A stretch of DNA of 64,000 nucleotides, taken from NCBI RefSeq assembly GCF_004346035.1, contig NZ_SLZN01000006.1:113917-177916 (forward strand), read 5' to 3'. The stretch comes from Acidomonas methanolica (GTDB taxonomy: Bacteria; Pseudomonadota; Alphaproteobacteria; Acetobacterales; Acetobacteraceae). This document shows, in pieces, positions 33,938 through 42,992 of this stretch (its first letter is position 1; every line of letters starts with the position of its first letter). The notes under the pieces are model-generated. The model searched no databases, was not told where the DNA came from, and was given only the letters and a program-made list of their open reading frames with translations. A program made the position numbers and the translations under genes.

Positions 33938-35097
33938 GATCGACCTGTATCCTCGTTGTCGCAGCCCTATTCGTGGCTTTACCTCACCTGGCTTTGGCGG
34001 AAGAAACAGAGGGGTGGCAGCAGACCGTGACCATGGATGCAGAAGCCCGGCAGGCCGAGGGTCTTGAAACCGTCAAGGTTAAAAAAGGCTCCGTAAGACC
34101 CCGAATTCAGGCGATGGCGAGTGTAACGGAGAACATCGCGCGTTCCGTGTCCATACGGCCGGCAGGCGATGGCAAAGTCCGCGCGGTCTACGTCCTGCCC
34201 GGCCAGCAAGTCACCGTCGGCCAGACGCTCGTCTCCTATATTGATCACTCATTGCATGTCGTCGATCTCCAGCTTGCCCAGGCGAAAGCTAGTCTGGCCA
34301 GCGCCCAGGCCAACCTCGCTGATACTGCACTGGCGTACCGTCGTGGTAAGTCATTGGCCGGGGCCACAGTCTCCGCGGGCGAAGTGTCGCGTCGCCTTGC
34401 CGTGATGCACGAGGCGCAGAACGCTGTCCACTTTCAGGACGCTGCGGTCAAAACCCTGACCCATCGTCTTGAGGAAGAATTCACCTCGCCAACGGAACGG
34501 ATCGTGGACTTCGAAAATTCGGTCCTGATCGCGCCGGTTGATGGCATGGTCGAACAGGTCGGTACGGCTGTCGATAATGATATTTCGCCCACAGACGTCG
34601 TAATCAGGATTACGAGTCTGGAAACCGTATGGGTCGTGGCTAACGTCCGCCCCGAAGATGCATCAGACATTTCAATTGGCACTGAGATGACGTTCATGCC
34701 CGTGGGAGCCGATCCCGCGCAAGCCGCGATGGCAAAGGTTCAGACCATTGAAGGTACTGCCGATCCCGAAACTGGGCTGGTGAAGGTTGTCGCGACATTT
34801 TCGGATCCGCGTCGGAGATTCCGGCCCGGCACCCAGCTCAATGCCTGGCTTCCTGCGCAGGAGCAGGCCAGCGGTCTGATCGTGCCGTCCGCCGCCCCGC
34901 AGAATGTCGACGGGCATATGGTGGTGTACCGGCAGACCGGCGCCGATACGTTTCAACCTGTTCCCGTTCGTGTGCTCCTCGAAGGGCCAGAGCAGAGCGT
35001 GGTGTCCGGAGATCTCAAGCCTGATGACACTATCGTCGCAAAGGGGAGCTTTACGCTCAAGGCGATGGCGCTTCTGTCCGGTCTCGATGGAGACTGA
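33934..35097 (+). CDS. czcB: CzcB-type periplasmic adaptor
   Basis: A 387-residue membrane-fusion protein with a signal peptide (LVVAALFVALPHLALAEE). The lipoyl-like halves are VRAVYVLPGQQVTVGQTLVS and APVDGMVEQVGTAVDNDISP around a helical hairpin rich in Ala and Gln; ETVWVVANVRPEDASDISIG starts the beta-barrel. It lacks the additional N-terminal metal modules of the CusB in this window. It links CzcC and CzcA; only 2 bp separate its stop from czcA. Confidence 0.85.
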   Translation: MRSTCILVVAALFVALPHLALAEETEGWQQTVTMDAEARQAEGLETVKVKKGSVRPRIQAMASVTENIARSVSIRPAGDGKVRAVYVLPGQQVTVGQTLVSYIDHSLHVVDLQLAQAKASLASAQANLADTALAYRRGKSLAGATVSAGEVSRRLAVMHEAQNAVHFQDAAVKTLTHRLEEEFTSPTERIVDFENSVLIAPVDGMVEQVGTAVDNDISPTDVVIRITSLETVWVVANVRPEDASDISIGTEMTFMPVGADPAQAAMAKVQTIEGTADPETGLVKVVATFSDPRRRFRPGTQLNAWLPAQEQASGLIVPSAAPQNVDGHMVVYRQTGADTFQPVPVRVLLEGPEQSVVSGDLKPDDTIVAKGSFTLKAMALLSGLDGD

Positions 35098-35099
35098 AA

Positions 35100-38000
35100 A
35101 TGCTCTTTGAATTCTTCCAGAAGCAACGCTTTTTTGTTTTCGGTCTGATTTTTGCCCTCCTGATAACCGGACTGGCCTGTGTCGAAGGGCTTCCTGTCGA
35201 GCCTGTTCCCGACATTTCACCCCGCCAGGTCATGGTGACGGTTACTGCTCCCGGGCTTGCGACCGAGGAAGTCGAAAAGTTGATTACCTTTCCGGTCGAG
35301 ACCAGTCTGACTGCTCTTCCGGGTCTCATTGATTTGCGCTCGGTATCAAGGACGGGTGTATCTGCGGTCTATCTACAATTCGACGATGCGACAGACATCG
35401 ACTTGGACCGCGCACGTGTCGCCGAACGTCTGCCGGCCGCTCGTGAGAGTGTCGCCGTTCCGGGTGTCAGCGTTCAGATGGGGCCGCGGACGACCGGCAT
35501 GGGCGAGATCATGCAGTTCCAGATCCGCGGACCTGGCTATTCGCTCATGGACCTCAACCGCATCATGCACTGGACGGTCGCGCCTGAACTGAGACTTCTA
35601 GCGGGCGTGGCCGAGGTCAATATCAATGGTGGCGCGGAACAGACCTTTCAGGTCACGCTCGACCCGCTTCGGCTGCGTACCTACGGAGTCACGGTGACAG
35701 ACGTCTATCAGGCAGTTGACCGTAATAACGCCTCGGCTGGTGGTGGCTGGATTGCCCACCAGGCCGAGCAGCAGGTGATTGTTGGCCGTGCCCTGGTCGG
35801 CGACCTGAATGATTTCGGTCTGATCCCGGTCAGAATCGGCCGGAACGGGCATGTCATCCGGGTCCAGGACGTGGGGAGTATCGCACTGGGTCCGCGGACG
35901 CGCCTCGGCGCGGCGACCCGGGACGGAAACGGAGAGATCGTCCGGGGCGCGGTAATGATGCAGGACGGAGCAAGCTCGAATGCCGTTATTGCAAATATCC
36001 GCAAAGCACTTCCTGGTATCCAGAAGTTGTTGCCAGCCGGCGTGACGCTTGACCCCTACTATATGCGCTCGACGCTAACGGGAGAAACCATTTCCACCGT
36101 CAAGGAAAATCTCCTGATCGGCGCGGCTCTGGTGCTTGTCGTTCTTATCGTGGTTCTGGGTGACTGGCGCGCGTCGCTGGTCATTGCCTCCGCCATCCCC
36201 GCCGCGCTGTTGTCAGCCTTCATCGGCATGAGGGTTTTCGGGGTCTCGGCCAACCTGCTGAGCCTCGGCGCAATTGATTTCGGTATGATTGTCGACAGCT
36301 CTCTCGTTGTCGTCGAGCACTTCATGACGTTGAGGGAGGCTGAAGGCACAAAGCGTTCCATGCGGGACACAGCTATTGAAGCGGCGAAGTCTGTCGTCAG
36401 GCCGGTGACATTTTCGATTTTCGTGATCATTATGGTCTACCTGCCGATCCTCACTCTGGAAGATATCGAGGGCAAGATGTTCCGCCCCATGGCGCAGACC
36501 GTCGCCATGGCGTTGCTGGCATCACTGATTTACTGCTTCATTTGCATCCCCGTCCTTGCAGCAGTACTCCTGCGTGATCCGAAGTCTCACCAGGAGACGA
36601 GGTTCGTGCAGTTTGTGCGACGCTATTACGAGCCGATGCTGGCCTGGAGCGAAAAGCATAGCAGGACAGTGATCATCGTCACGATCTCTGTGTTCCTCGT
36701 TTCGGTTGGCCTGGCCACGCGGTTGGGTGGGGAGTTTATACCGACGCTGGAAGAAGGCTCCCTGACGACAACGGTCACGCGCTGGCCGAGCGCCTCACTG
36801 CCTACCGTCATTGATGAAATCGGGAAACAGGAACGAATCATCCGTTCGTTCCCTGAAGTTCAGACGGTGGTAACAAATATTGGCACACCGGCTGTTCCGA
36901 CAGATCCTATGGGCCCCAACGAGTCAGACAGTTTCATCATTCTGAAGCCCCTCTCGCAGTGGAAGACCGGGCGGACCCAGGATCAGTTGGTTCAGGCGAT
37001 GGCCGACACCCTCAAGGCGAAGCTCCCCAGTGCCAATTACGAATGGTCACAGCCGATCCAGATGCGAATGGATGAATTGCTCTCAGGTGTTCGCACTCAA
37101 ATAGCTATCTCCGTTTATGGCGATGACTTGGAGGAACTGGCGAAACTGGCCGATGAAGTGACCTCAGCCGTGGCGGCGGTTCCGGGGGCTGCGGATGTTG
37201 CCCCACAGGGCGACGGAACAGTGCCCTTCATGCATATCGACATCAATCGGGATGCCGCAGCCAGACGTGGGGTGGCCGTGTCCGACGCTCTTGCCCAGAT
37301 CACGGCTATCGGTGGATTGATCGGAAAACCTGTTGTTGTGGGCAACGCGATCATACCAACTCAGATCCGCCTTGATCCGACTTCGACCCTGTCAGTTTCG
37401 ATGATCGGAAATCTGCCCGTGCGCAGGTTGGACGGACAAGGGTGGGTCTTGCTGTCGGATATTGCGAAACTACAGGTGATAGACGGCCCTTCCCGGATTG
37501 ATCGGGACCGTATTCATAGGCGCGTCATTGTTCAGGCCAATGTCCGGGGGCGGGACGTCAGTTCCTTTGTCGCAGCGGCGCAAAAAGCGGTTGCGGAGAA
37601 GGTCAGACTCCCGTCAGGCTATCGTCTTGAATGGGCCGGACAGTTCGAGAACCTGAAATCGGCAATGCAACGTCTGGGTCTGGTTCTACCCATCGCTCTC
37701 TTGTTGATATTTGCGCTCCTGATTGCAGCATTAGGATCATTCAGGGCGGCCTCCCTGGTATTCATCAATCTCCCTATAGCAGCGACGGGAGGAATTTTCG
37801 CACTGACCTTGCGTGGGTTGCCGTTTAGTATTGCTGCCAGCATCGGTTTCATTGCGCTGTTTGGTGTGGCCATTCTCAATGGCGTCGTTCTTGTAAGTCA
37901 GATCCGCGCGCTTCAGGAAGCCGGCATTGATGCGGCAACGGCGGCATTCGAGGCAGCACGCGCCCGATTCCGGCCTGTCATCGCGACCGCAAGCGTCGCT

Positions 38001-38156
38001 AGTCTGGGCTTCTTCCCGATGGCGTTTTCGGGAAGCATGGGCGCGGAGGTCGAGCGGCCGCTTGCGACTGTTGTGATTGGAGGTCTTGTGACATCGACCC
38101 TGCTCACTTTGCTTGTTCTACCAACCCTTTATGCTAGCCTGTTTCGGAAGCGCTGA
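35100..38156 (+). CDS. czcA: Heavy-metal RND transporter CzcA (divalent-cation type)
   Basis: A 1018-residue RND pump with two sets of six membrane segments and large periplasmic loops. The fourth segment reads LGAIDFGMIVDSSLVVVEHF (near residue 390), the DFGxxVD pattern of Zn/Co/Cd pumps, in contrast to the GAMVDAAIVMIEN of the CusA here. VEPVPDISPRQVMVTVTAPG is the usual N-terminal motif. It would expel divalent cations through CzcBC. Last gene of the operon; about 75 bp beyond it the convergent NepR-like gene ends. Confidence 0.9.
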   Translation: MLFEFFQKQRFFVFGLIFALLITGLACVEGLPVEPVPDISPRQVMVTVTAPGLATEEVEKLITFPVETSLTALPGLIDLRSVSRTGVSAVYLQFDDATDIDLDRARVAERLPAARESVAVPGVSVQMGPRTTGMGEIMQFQIRGPGYSLMDLNRIMHWTVAPELRLLAGVAEVNINGGAEQTFQVTLDPLRLRTYGVTVTDVYQAVDRNNASAGGGWIAHQAEQQVIVGRALVGDLNDFGLIPVRIGRNGHVIRVQDVGSIALGPRTRLGAATRDGNGEIVRGAVMMQDGASSNAVIANIRKALPGIQKLLPAGVTLDPYYMRSTLTGETISTVKENLLIGAALVLVVLIVVLGDWRASLVIASAIPAALLSAFIGMRVFGVSANLLSLGAIDFGMIVDSSLVVVEHFMTLREAEGTKRSMRDTAIEAAKSVVRPVTFSIFVIIMVYLPILTLEDIEGKMFRPMAQTVAMALLASLIYCFICIPVLAAVLLRDPKSHQETRFVQFVRRYYEPMLAWSEKHSRTVIIVTISVFLVSVGLATRLGGEFIPTLEEGSLTTTVTRWPSASLPTVIDEIGKQERIIRSFPEVQTVVTNIGTPAVPTDPMGPNESDSFIILKPLSQWKTGRTQDQLVQAMADTLKAKLPSANYEWSQPIQMRMDELLSGVRTQIAISVYGDDLEELAKLADEVTSAVAAVPGAADVAPQGDGTVPFMHIDINRDAAARRGVAVSDALAQITAIGGLIGKPVVVGNAIIPTQIRLDPTSTLSVSMIGNLPVRRLDGQGWVLLSDIAKLQVIDGPSRIDRDRIHRRVIVQANVRGRDVSSFVAAAQKAVAEKVRLPSGYRLEWAGQFENLKSAMQRLGLVLPIALLLIFALLIAALGSFRAASLVFINLPIAATGGIFALTLRGLPFSIAASIGFIALFGVAILNGVVLVSQIRALQEAGIDAATAAFEAARARFRPVIATASVASLGFFPMAFSGSMGAEVERPLATVVIGGLVTSTLLTLLVLPTLYASLFRKR

Positions 38157-38231
38157 ATTCAGAGGACATACGAGCCTTTTGTGACTACTTCATTTCACCG
38201 TTGCCGCCAACCATGGCGTTTGCATCCCACA

Positions 38232-38432
38232 CTAACCTTCCTGTGCGGTGGATGTCGGTCGGTTAGGATGCGGCCGATCATCAGGAATTTCAAAGTCTGT
38301 ACACTCGTTCGATTCACGAAGAAGACCTAGAAGTGCATCAGGAACGGGCTCATTGATAATGCTACCAAACCGCGCACGAAAATGCTGTTTTATCCAGAAT
38401 TTGACGATCTGGTCCTCAGACTCGATGTCCAT
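38232..38432 (-). CDS. NepR-like anti-sigma factor
   Basis: A 66-residue protein whose middle, ARFGSIINEPVPDALLGLLR, matches the core of NepR anti-sigma factors (the EPVPDxxLxLL motif) that hold the general-stress sigma EcfG and release it to PhyR. No ecfG or phyR gene lies in the window, so it would act on chromosomally encoded partners, or be a decoy. It follows a 59-residue unknown gene by 23 bp on the same strand. Confidence 0.6.
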   Translation of the reverse strand: MDIESEDQIVKFWIKQHFRARFGSIINEPVPDALLGLLRESNECTDFEIPDDRPHPNRPTSTAQEG

Positions 38433-38455
38433 CTCCGAATACCTTCCATGACCGA

Positions 38456-38635
38456 TCAGTGAATTAAGTCACGGTCCTGCGGCCCCAACGTCATGAGGTG
38501 ATCCACGATATTTCGTACATTCATCCAGAATTGCGCGCTGTCGCTCTGACCCGCGTCAACACATCGCAAGACATGCGTATGCGCTTTGTTCCGCGCTCCA
38601 CTCCATCCGAAGGATCGGATCAAGGCGTCTGCCAT
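38456..38635 (-). CDS. Small unknown protein upstream of the NepR-like gene
   Basis: A frame of 59 codons if started at ATG 38635 (MADALIRSFGWSGARNKAHT); the frame stays open upstream to 38833 but crosses the structured DNA at 38750-38908, so a long version is unlikely. It has a mixed helical composition without signal or membrane segment. No ribosome binding site is obvious. It may form an operon with the NepR-like gene. Not recognised. Confidence 0.4.
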   Translation of the reverse strand: MADALIRSFGWSGARNKAHTHVLRCVDAGQSDSAQFWMNVRNIVDHLMTLGPQDRDLIH

Positions 38636-38739
38636 GTCTGACGCAGAACACTTATCGGAAGTTTCGTCATCGTTTTCTATCGCCAAATCCGCTCTCCGTC
38701 TCGCACGACATGACGACGACGGAAGCGAATTGAGGGCGT

Positions 38740-38908
38740 GACTCCCCGTACCCGCCTGGCGTCGGGCGGGTCGAAAGGTGTTTTGCACTGGGCGTAGCCA
38801 CCTCCTGCCTATTCCCCTGCTGAGAACAGCCAAAGCTGTTCACCGCAGGACCGTAGGTCCGGGTGTTCTATTCGGCAGGCCACCCGACATAGGAGGCCGC
38901 CCAGTTGC
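38740..38908 (-). ncRNA. Candidate structured RNA of unknown class
   Basis: An outer helix ACTGGGCG/CGCCCAGT (38787-38794 with 38898-38905) encloses a second helix CCTCCT/AGGAGG (38801-38806 with 38891-38896) and then several helices: CCTGC/GCAGG (38816-38820/38845-38849), GAACAGC/GCTGTTC (38824-38830/38835-38841), and GGGTG/CACCC (38861-38865/38881-38885). GCCT (38807-38810) with AGGC (38877-38880) would make a pseudoknot. On the minus strand a hairpin ACCCGCC/GGCGGGT (38771-38750) follows. Strand is uncertain; minus is suggested by that trailing hairpin and by the NepR-like operon downstream. A HEARO/omega-RNA-like identity is one possibility. Confidence 0.5.
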
Positions 38909-38943
38909 AAAAAAGCGTTTCGACACGCTGATTTCAGGATAGC

Positions 38944-38990
38944 ACATGGGATATCCCCATGTCACCCTTACGTAAGCGCGCGTGCGCGCT
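38944..38990. repeat. Cluster of three adjacent perfect palindromes
   Basis: Within 47 bp: ACATGGG-ATATC-CCCATGT (38944-38962), CTTACGTAAG (38967-38976) and AGCGCGC-GT-GCGCGCT (38975-38990). Such density is seen at oriT, recombination sites and multi-operator regions. It lies between the candidate RNA and traG. Confidence 0.55.
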
Positions 38991-39426
38991 GCACCTTCGC
39001 GATGCATATCCGTCAACTCGGCAAAAAGTTTGGAGATGAAGCGAGTATTGATTAATGAAGTCGTAGCATTCTCTGCTTTGACCAACACTGTATTCAGAAG
39101 TTCCTATACTCTGCCATTCTTCTAAAAAGAAATTCCATGTCTCTATATTTCCAATAATTCCTATTCTTTTTAACATATTTTCCATCCGATGCAGGCTGCG
39201 CTGCCGATCGTCCATTCCTCATTGTCATTGCCGTCACCGTAATTTTGAAGCTCAGCCCTATCTCCGAATCGCCTGCTACCGGTGTGTCCCAGGATCGGCT
39301 GGGCGGACCTTGTCCGCACAGCGCAAGTATTTTTTCGCTCTGGTTTGCCCGGCTGCGAACAACGCTTAAAAGCACTTGAACGCAGGAATCCGCCGTTCCT
39401 TCCTCCTCTAAAAGGGAGGGCTCCCG
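38991..39426. other. AT-rich gap upstream of traG
   Basis: Markedly lower G+C than its surroundings, especially 39050-39200 with T- and A-runs, suggesting foreign or non-coding DNA. A minus-strand frame at 38934-39215 has no recognisable features. The right part holds GCAAGTATTTTT at 39323-39334, repeated before trbB, and ends with the traG ribosome binding site GGGAGGG. It probably contains the traG promoter. Confidence 0.5.
39323..39334 (+). repeat. 12-bp repeat copy 1 (traG leader)
   Basis: GCAAGTATTTTT, 93 bp before the traG start; the identical 12-mer recurs at 41885-41896 before trbB. Possibly a shared regulatory element for the two halves of the transfer operon. Confidence 0.45.
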
Positions 39427-41418
39427 ATGTCGGGCACCAAGATTCTTTGGGGGCAGATCATCGTCGTCTTGGCGATCGTCCTGCTGACCATGTGGACTGC
39501 GACCGAATGGATCGCTTGGAAGCTGGCCTTCCAGGCTGAACTCGGGCGACCCTGGTTCGTAATCCTGCGGTTCCCATTCTACTTTCCGCCCGCGTTCTTC
39601 TGGTGGTGGTATGCGTATGACGCCTATGCGCCGGAGGTCTTCGCACGGGGTGCCTATATCGCCGCGTCGGGCGGCATCCTGGCTGCGGTCACTGCGATCG
39701 GGCTATCGGTCTGGCGCGCGCGCGAGGCGAAGCGGATCGAGACATATGGCTCGGCCCGTTGGGCTGACGCCAAGGAGATCGCCCAGGCCGGCCTACTTGA
39801 CCCCGACGGCGTGGTACTAGGCCGCTATCGTCAAGAGTACCTGCGGCATGACGGGCCAGAGCACGTCCTGACCTTCGCACCAACGCGCAGCGGCAAGGGT
39901 GTCGGCATGGTCATCCCCACGCTCCTGACCTGGCCCGGTTCGGCCATCGTCCACGACATCAAGGGTGAGAACTGGGAGCTGACGGCGGGATTCCGCGCCC
40001 GTTTCGGACGTGTCGTGTTGTTCGATCCCACCAACGCAGCCTCGTCCGCCTATAATCCTTTGCTGGAGATTCGGCGCGGGGAGTGGGAAGTCCGTGATGC
40101 CCAGAACGTCGCCGATATCCTCGTAGACCCGGAAGGCAGCCTGGAGAAGCGCAACCACTGGGAGAAGACTTCGCACTCCCTTCTCGTCGGCGCCATCCTG
40201 CATGTCCTCTATGCCGAGCCCGACAAGACTCTGGCCGGTGTCGCCAATTTCCTGTCGGACCCGAAGCGCCCGATCGCCACCACGCTGTCAGCGATGATGC
40301 GGACGAAGCATCTTGGCGATGCCGGCCCGCATCCCGTCGTGGCCTCGGCCGCGCGCGAACTGCTGAACAAGTCCCCCAACGAGCGCTCGGGCGTGTTGTC
40401 CACAGCCATGTCCTTCCTCGGCCTCTATCGCGACCCGGTGGTCGCGGAGGTGACGCGGCGCTGCGAATGGCGGATCGCCGACATCGTCGGCGCCGATCGC
40501 CCGGTGACGCTCTACCTTACCGTGCCACCGTCTGACATCAGCCGCACCAAGCCGCTGATCCGTCTGGTGCTGAACCAGATCGGCCGGAGGCTGACAGAAG
40601 ATCTTGATGCTGCGGCGCGGCGGCGGCGTGTGCTGCTGATGCTCGACGAATTCCCGGCCCTCGGGCGTCTGGATTTCTTTGAATCGGCGCTGGCCTTCAT
40701 GGCGGGCTACCGGATCAAGAGCTTCCTGATCGCCCAGTCCCTCAACCAGATCGAGCGGGCCTACGGGCCGAACAATTCGATCCTCGACAACTGCCATGTC
40801 CGCGTGAGCTTCGCCACCAACGACGAACGGACGGCCAAACGTGTCTCCGACGCGCTCGGAACCGCCACCGAGATGAAGGCGATGAAGAACTACGCGGGCC
40901 ACCGTCTTTCGCCTTGGCTGGGCCATCTGATGGTTTCGCGCTCGGAGACGGCACGCCCGCTGCTGACGGCGGGAGAAGTCATGCAGCTCCCGCCAGCGGA
41001 CGAGATCGTCATGGTCTCCGGGCTGTATCCGATCCGTGCGAAGAAGGCCCGTTACTTCGAGGATGCGCGCTTCCAGGAACGCATTCTGCCACCGCCAAAG
41101 CCTACGCCCCCGAAGGACGGGTGCCCGGACGACTGGAGCCGCCGCCCCCTCCCACCCAGGCCGCCGGCACCCGATGCGGCGGCCGAAACGCGGACAGTGG
41201 AGGACGAGGAAGAAGACCCGAAGCAGTCCGCCCGGCGCCATCAGCCCGAACTGGACGAAGGCACTGTCGAGAAAAAGGAGCCGATGGAGAACGAGTTCAC
41301 GCCCGATCCGGTCGATGAATTCGACGACATCGCGCCCCGCAACAACCGGATGAATGATCTCATGCGCGGTGTCGCCCGGCAGGCGTCGCTCGACCGTGGC
41401 GATGAGCTTGAGTTGTGA
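39427..41418 (+). CDS. traG: TraG/VirD4 type IV coupling protein
   Basis: A 663-residue coupling ATPase. Two or three N-terminal membrane segments (about 8-95) anchor it; Walker A is APTRSGKGVG (residues 151-160), Walker B LLMLDEFPALG (near 405), and SFLIAQSLNQIERAYGPNNS follows. The last 120 residues are Pro- and acid-rich and probably disordered, longer than in RP4 TraG. It would dock the relaxosome to the Trb channel. It begins the transfer operon; ribosome binding site GGGAGGG is at 39413. Confidence 0.93.
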   Translation: MSGTKILWGQIIVVLAIVLLTMWTATEWIAWKLAFQAELGRPWFVILRFPFYFPPAFFWWWYAYDAYAPEVFARGAYIAASGGILAAVTAIGLSVWRAREAKRIETYGSARWADAKEIAQAGLLDPDGVVLGRYRQEYLRHDGPEHVLTFAPTRSGKGVGMVIPTLLTWPGSAIVHDIKGENWELTAGFRARFGRVVLFDPTNAASSAYNPLLEIRRGEWEVRDAQNVADILVDPEGSLEKRNHWEKTSHSLLVGAILHVLYAEPDKTLAGVANFLSDPKRPIATTLSAMMRTKHLGDAGPHPVVASAARELLNKSPNERSGVLSTAMSFLGLYRDPVVAEVTRRCEWRIADIVGADRPVTLYLTVPPSDISRTKPLIRLVLNQIGRRLTEDLDAAARRRRVLLMLDEFPALGRLDFFESALAFMAGYRIKSFLIAQSLNQIERAYGPNNSILDNCHVRVSFATNDERTAKRVSDALGTATEMKAMKNYAGHRLSPWLGHLMVSRSETARPLLTAGEVMQLPPADEIVMVSGLYPIRAKKARYFEDARFQERILPPPKPTPPKDGCPDDWSRRPLPPRPPAPDAAAETRTVEDEEEDPKQSARRHQPELDEGTVEKKEPMENEFTPDPVDEFDDIAPRNNRMNDLMRGVARQASLDRGDELEL

Positions 41419-41425
41419 GGCCGCA

Positions 41426-41872
41426 ATGGCAATGCCGAAAAAGAAGGCCCAGATCTCCGTCTATCTCGATCCCGAGGTGATGAAGACTCTGTCCGCCTAT
41501 GCCGCGCGACGCGCGCAGCCGATGTCGCTGATCGTCGAGGCCGCTGTCGCCTCCTTCCTTTCGCCCGATGGCGAGGAGCGCCGCGAGGCTGCCACATCGA
41601 AGCGTCTCGACCGGCAGGACCGGCGCCTCGCGCGGCTGGAGCGTGATATTGGCATCACGGTGGAGACCCTGGCGCTGTTCATCCGCTTTTGGCTGACCAC
41701 GACCCCGCCACTTCCCGAACCGGCCGCCAAGGCAGCGCGGGCACAAGCCGGAGCGCGCTACGATAATTTCGTCGCGGCCCTCGGCCGCAGGCTGGCTCAG
41801 GGACCACGACTCCAGCAGGAAATTCCGGAGGACGTTTCGGACCCCGCCGCACAGGATGATCCGGAGTCGTAA
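41426..41872 (+). CDS. CopG/ribbon-helix-helix family protein
   Basis: A 148-residue protein from ATG 41426, 7 bp after traG. AQISVYLDPEVMKTLSAYAA is a ribbon strand plus helix, and MSLIVEAAVASFLSPDGEER the second helix. A coiled-coil-like segment (SKRLDRQDRRLARLERDIGI) and an amphipathic helix follow. Genes of this kind sit between traG and trbB throughout the ICE class and may regulate trb or assist the relaxosome; unproven. Confidence 0.8.
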   Translation: MAMPKKKAQISVYLDPEVMKTLSAYAARRAQPMSLIVEAAVASFLSPDGEERREAATSKRLDRQDRRLARLERDIGITVETLALFIRFWLTTTPPLPEPAAKAARAQAGARYDNFVAALGRRLAQGPRLQQEIPEDVSDPAAQDDPES

Positions 41873-41884
41873 TTTTCGCACCCC

Positions 41885-41896
41885 GCAAGTATTTTT
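41885..41896 (+). repeat. 12-bp repeat copy 2 (trbB leader)
   Basis: GCAAGTATTTTT, 123 bp before the trbB start and identical to the copy at 39323-39334. The 146-bp gap it lies in probably carries a promoter for the trb genes. Confidence 0.45.
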
Positions 41897-42018
41897 GCCC
41901 TCCGTCTCGCTGCGTTTCTACGACGCCTGAATTCTTGTTGAACCGCCCCGTTTCCTGCCTTTCCTAATGATCCCCGTCGCCGTGCGCCCATCGCGCTCGG
42001 CTTATACCGGGGAAGATC

Positions 42019-42990
42019 ATGTCGGTTTCCGCCATCAACCAAGGGGCAAGGGTACGGAGCATTTCCATGCTGCGTACGGCGATGGGGCCTGCGATCGCCG
42101 GGCACCTTGCCGATGCGGCTGTGGTCGAGCTGATGCTCAACCCCGATGGGCGGCTGTGGGTCGACCGTCTGTCTGAGGGGCTGGCTGATACGGGTGATGT
42201 GATTGCACCAGCCGATGCCGAGCGCATCGTCCGCCTGGTCGCACACCATGTCGGGGCGGAGGTGCATGAGGCAGCCCCGCGCGTATCGGCGGAATTGCCG
42301 ACTGGCGAACGGTTTGAGGGATTGCTGCCGCCCGTTGTGACCGCCCCAAGTTTCGCGATCCGCAAGCCCGCTGTCGCCGTGTTCACCCTCGACGACTATG
42401 TCGAGGCCGCGATCATGACAACGGACGAGGCGGCATTCCTGCGCCGCGCTGTCACGGAACGGAGGAACATTCTGGTCGCGGGCGGCACATCGACGGGCAA
42501 GACCACGCTGGTCAATGCCCTCCTGGCCGAGGTTGCGAAAACCGGCGATCGCATCGTGCTGATCGAGGACACGCGCGAACTGCAATGCACGGCGCCCAAT
42601 CTCATCGCCCTGCGCACCCGTGAGGGCGTCATCACCCTGTCGGATCTCGTCCGGTCCGGTCTCCGCCTGCGTCCCGACCGTATCCCCATCGGTGAGGTAC
42701 GTGGGGCCGAGGCCCTTGATCTGGTCAAGGCATGGGGTACTGGCCATCCGGGCGGTATCGGCACGCTGCACGCCGGATCGGTGCTGGCTGCCCTGTATCG
42801 TCTGGAACAACTGATCCAGGAAGCGGTGGTCACGGTGCCACGCGCCATGATCGCGGAAACCATTGACGTGATCGCTGTCCTGTCTGGACGCGGGACGGCC
42901 CGTCGCCTGTCCGAACTCGCCACCGTGGACGGGATTGATCCCGGCACTGGTGCCTATCGCATTCATTCAATCGATACCGATGGAGATTAG
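42019..42990 (+). CDS. trbB: TrbB, VirB11-like conjugation ATPase
   Basis: A 323-residue hexameric ATPase. Walker A is GGTSTGKTT (residues 155-163), followed by [11 protein letters not shown] (Asp box), the histidine-box segment [12 protein letters not shown], and the N-terminal domain with [20 protein letters not shown]. It powers pilus biogenesis and substrate transfer at the cytoplasmic face. First of the contiguous trb genes; trbC starts 2 bp after its stop. Confidence 0.93.
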   Translation: MSVSAINQGARVRSISMLRTAMGPAIAGHLADAAVVELMLNPDGRLWVDRLSEGLADTGDVIAPADAERIVRLVAHHVGAEVHEAAPRVSAELPTGERFEGLLPPVVTAPSFAIRKPAVAVFTLDDYVEAAIMTTDEAAFLRRAVTERRNILVAGGTSTGKTTLVNALLAEVAKTGDRIVLIEDTRELQCTAPNLIALRTREGVITLSDLVRSGLRLRPDRIPIGEVRGAEALDLVKAWGTGHPGGIGTLHAGSVLAALYRLEQLIQEAVVTVPRAMIAETIDVIAVLSGRGTARRLSELATVDGIDPGTGAYRIHSIDTDGD

Positions 42991-42992
42991 AA

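Noticed and set aside
39097..39109. FRT half-site (GAAGTTCCTATAC)
   Set aside because: A 13-bp match to one FLP arm, but no second arm at the required spacing; considered coincidence in AT-rich DNA.
38934..39215. 93-codon minus-strand open frame in the AT-rich gap
   Set aside because: No domain, signal or ribosome binding site, and it overlaps the palindrome cluster.
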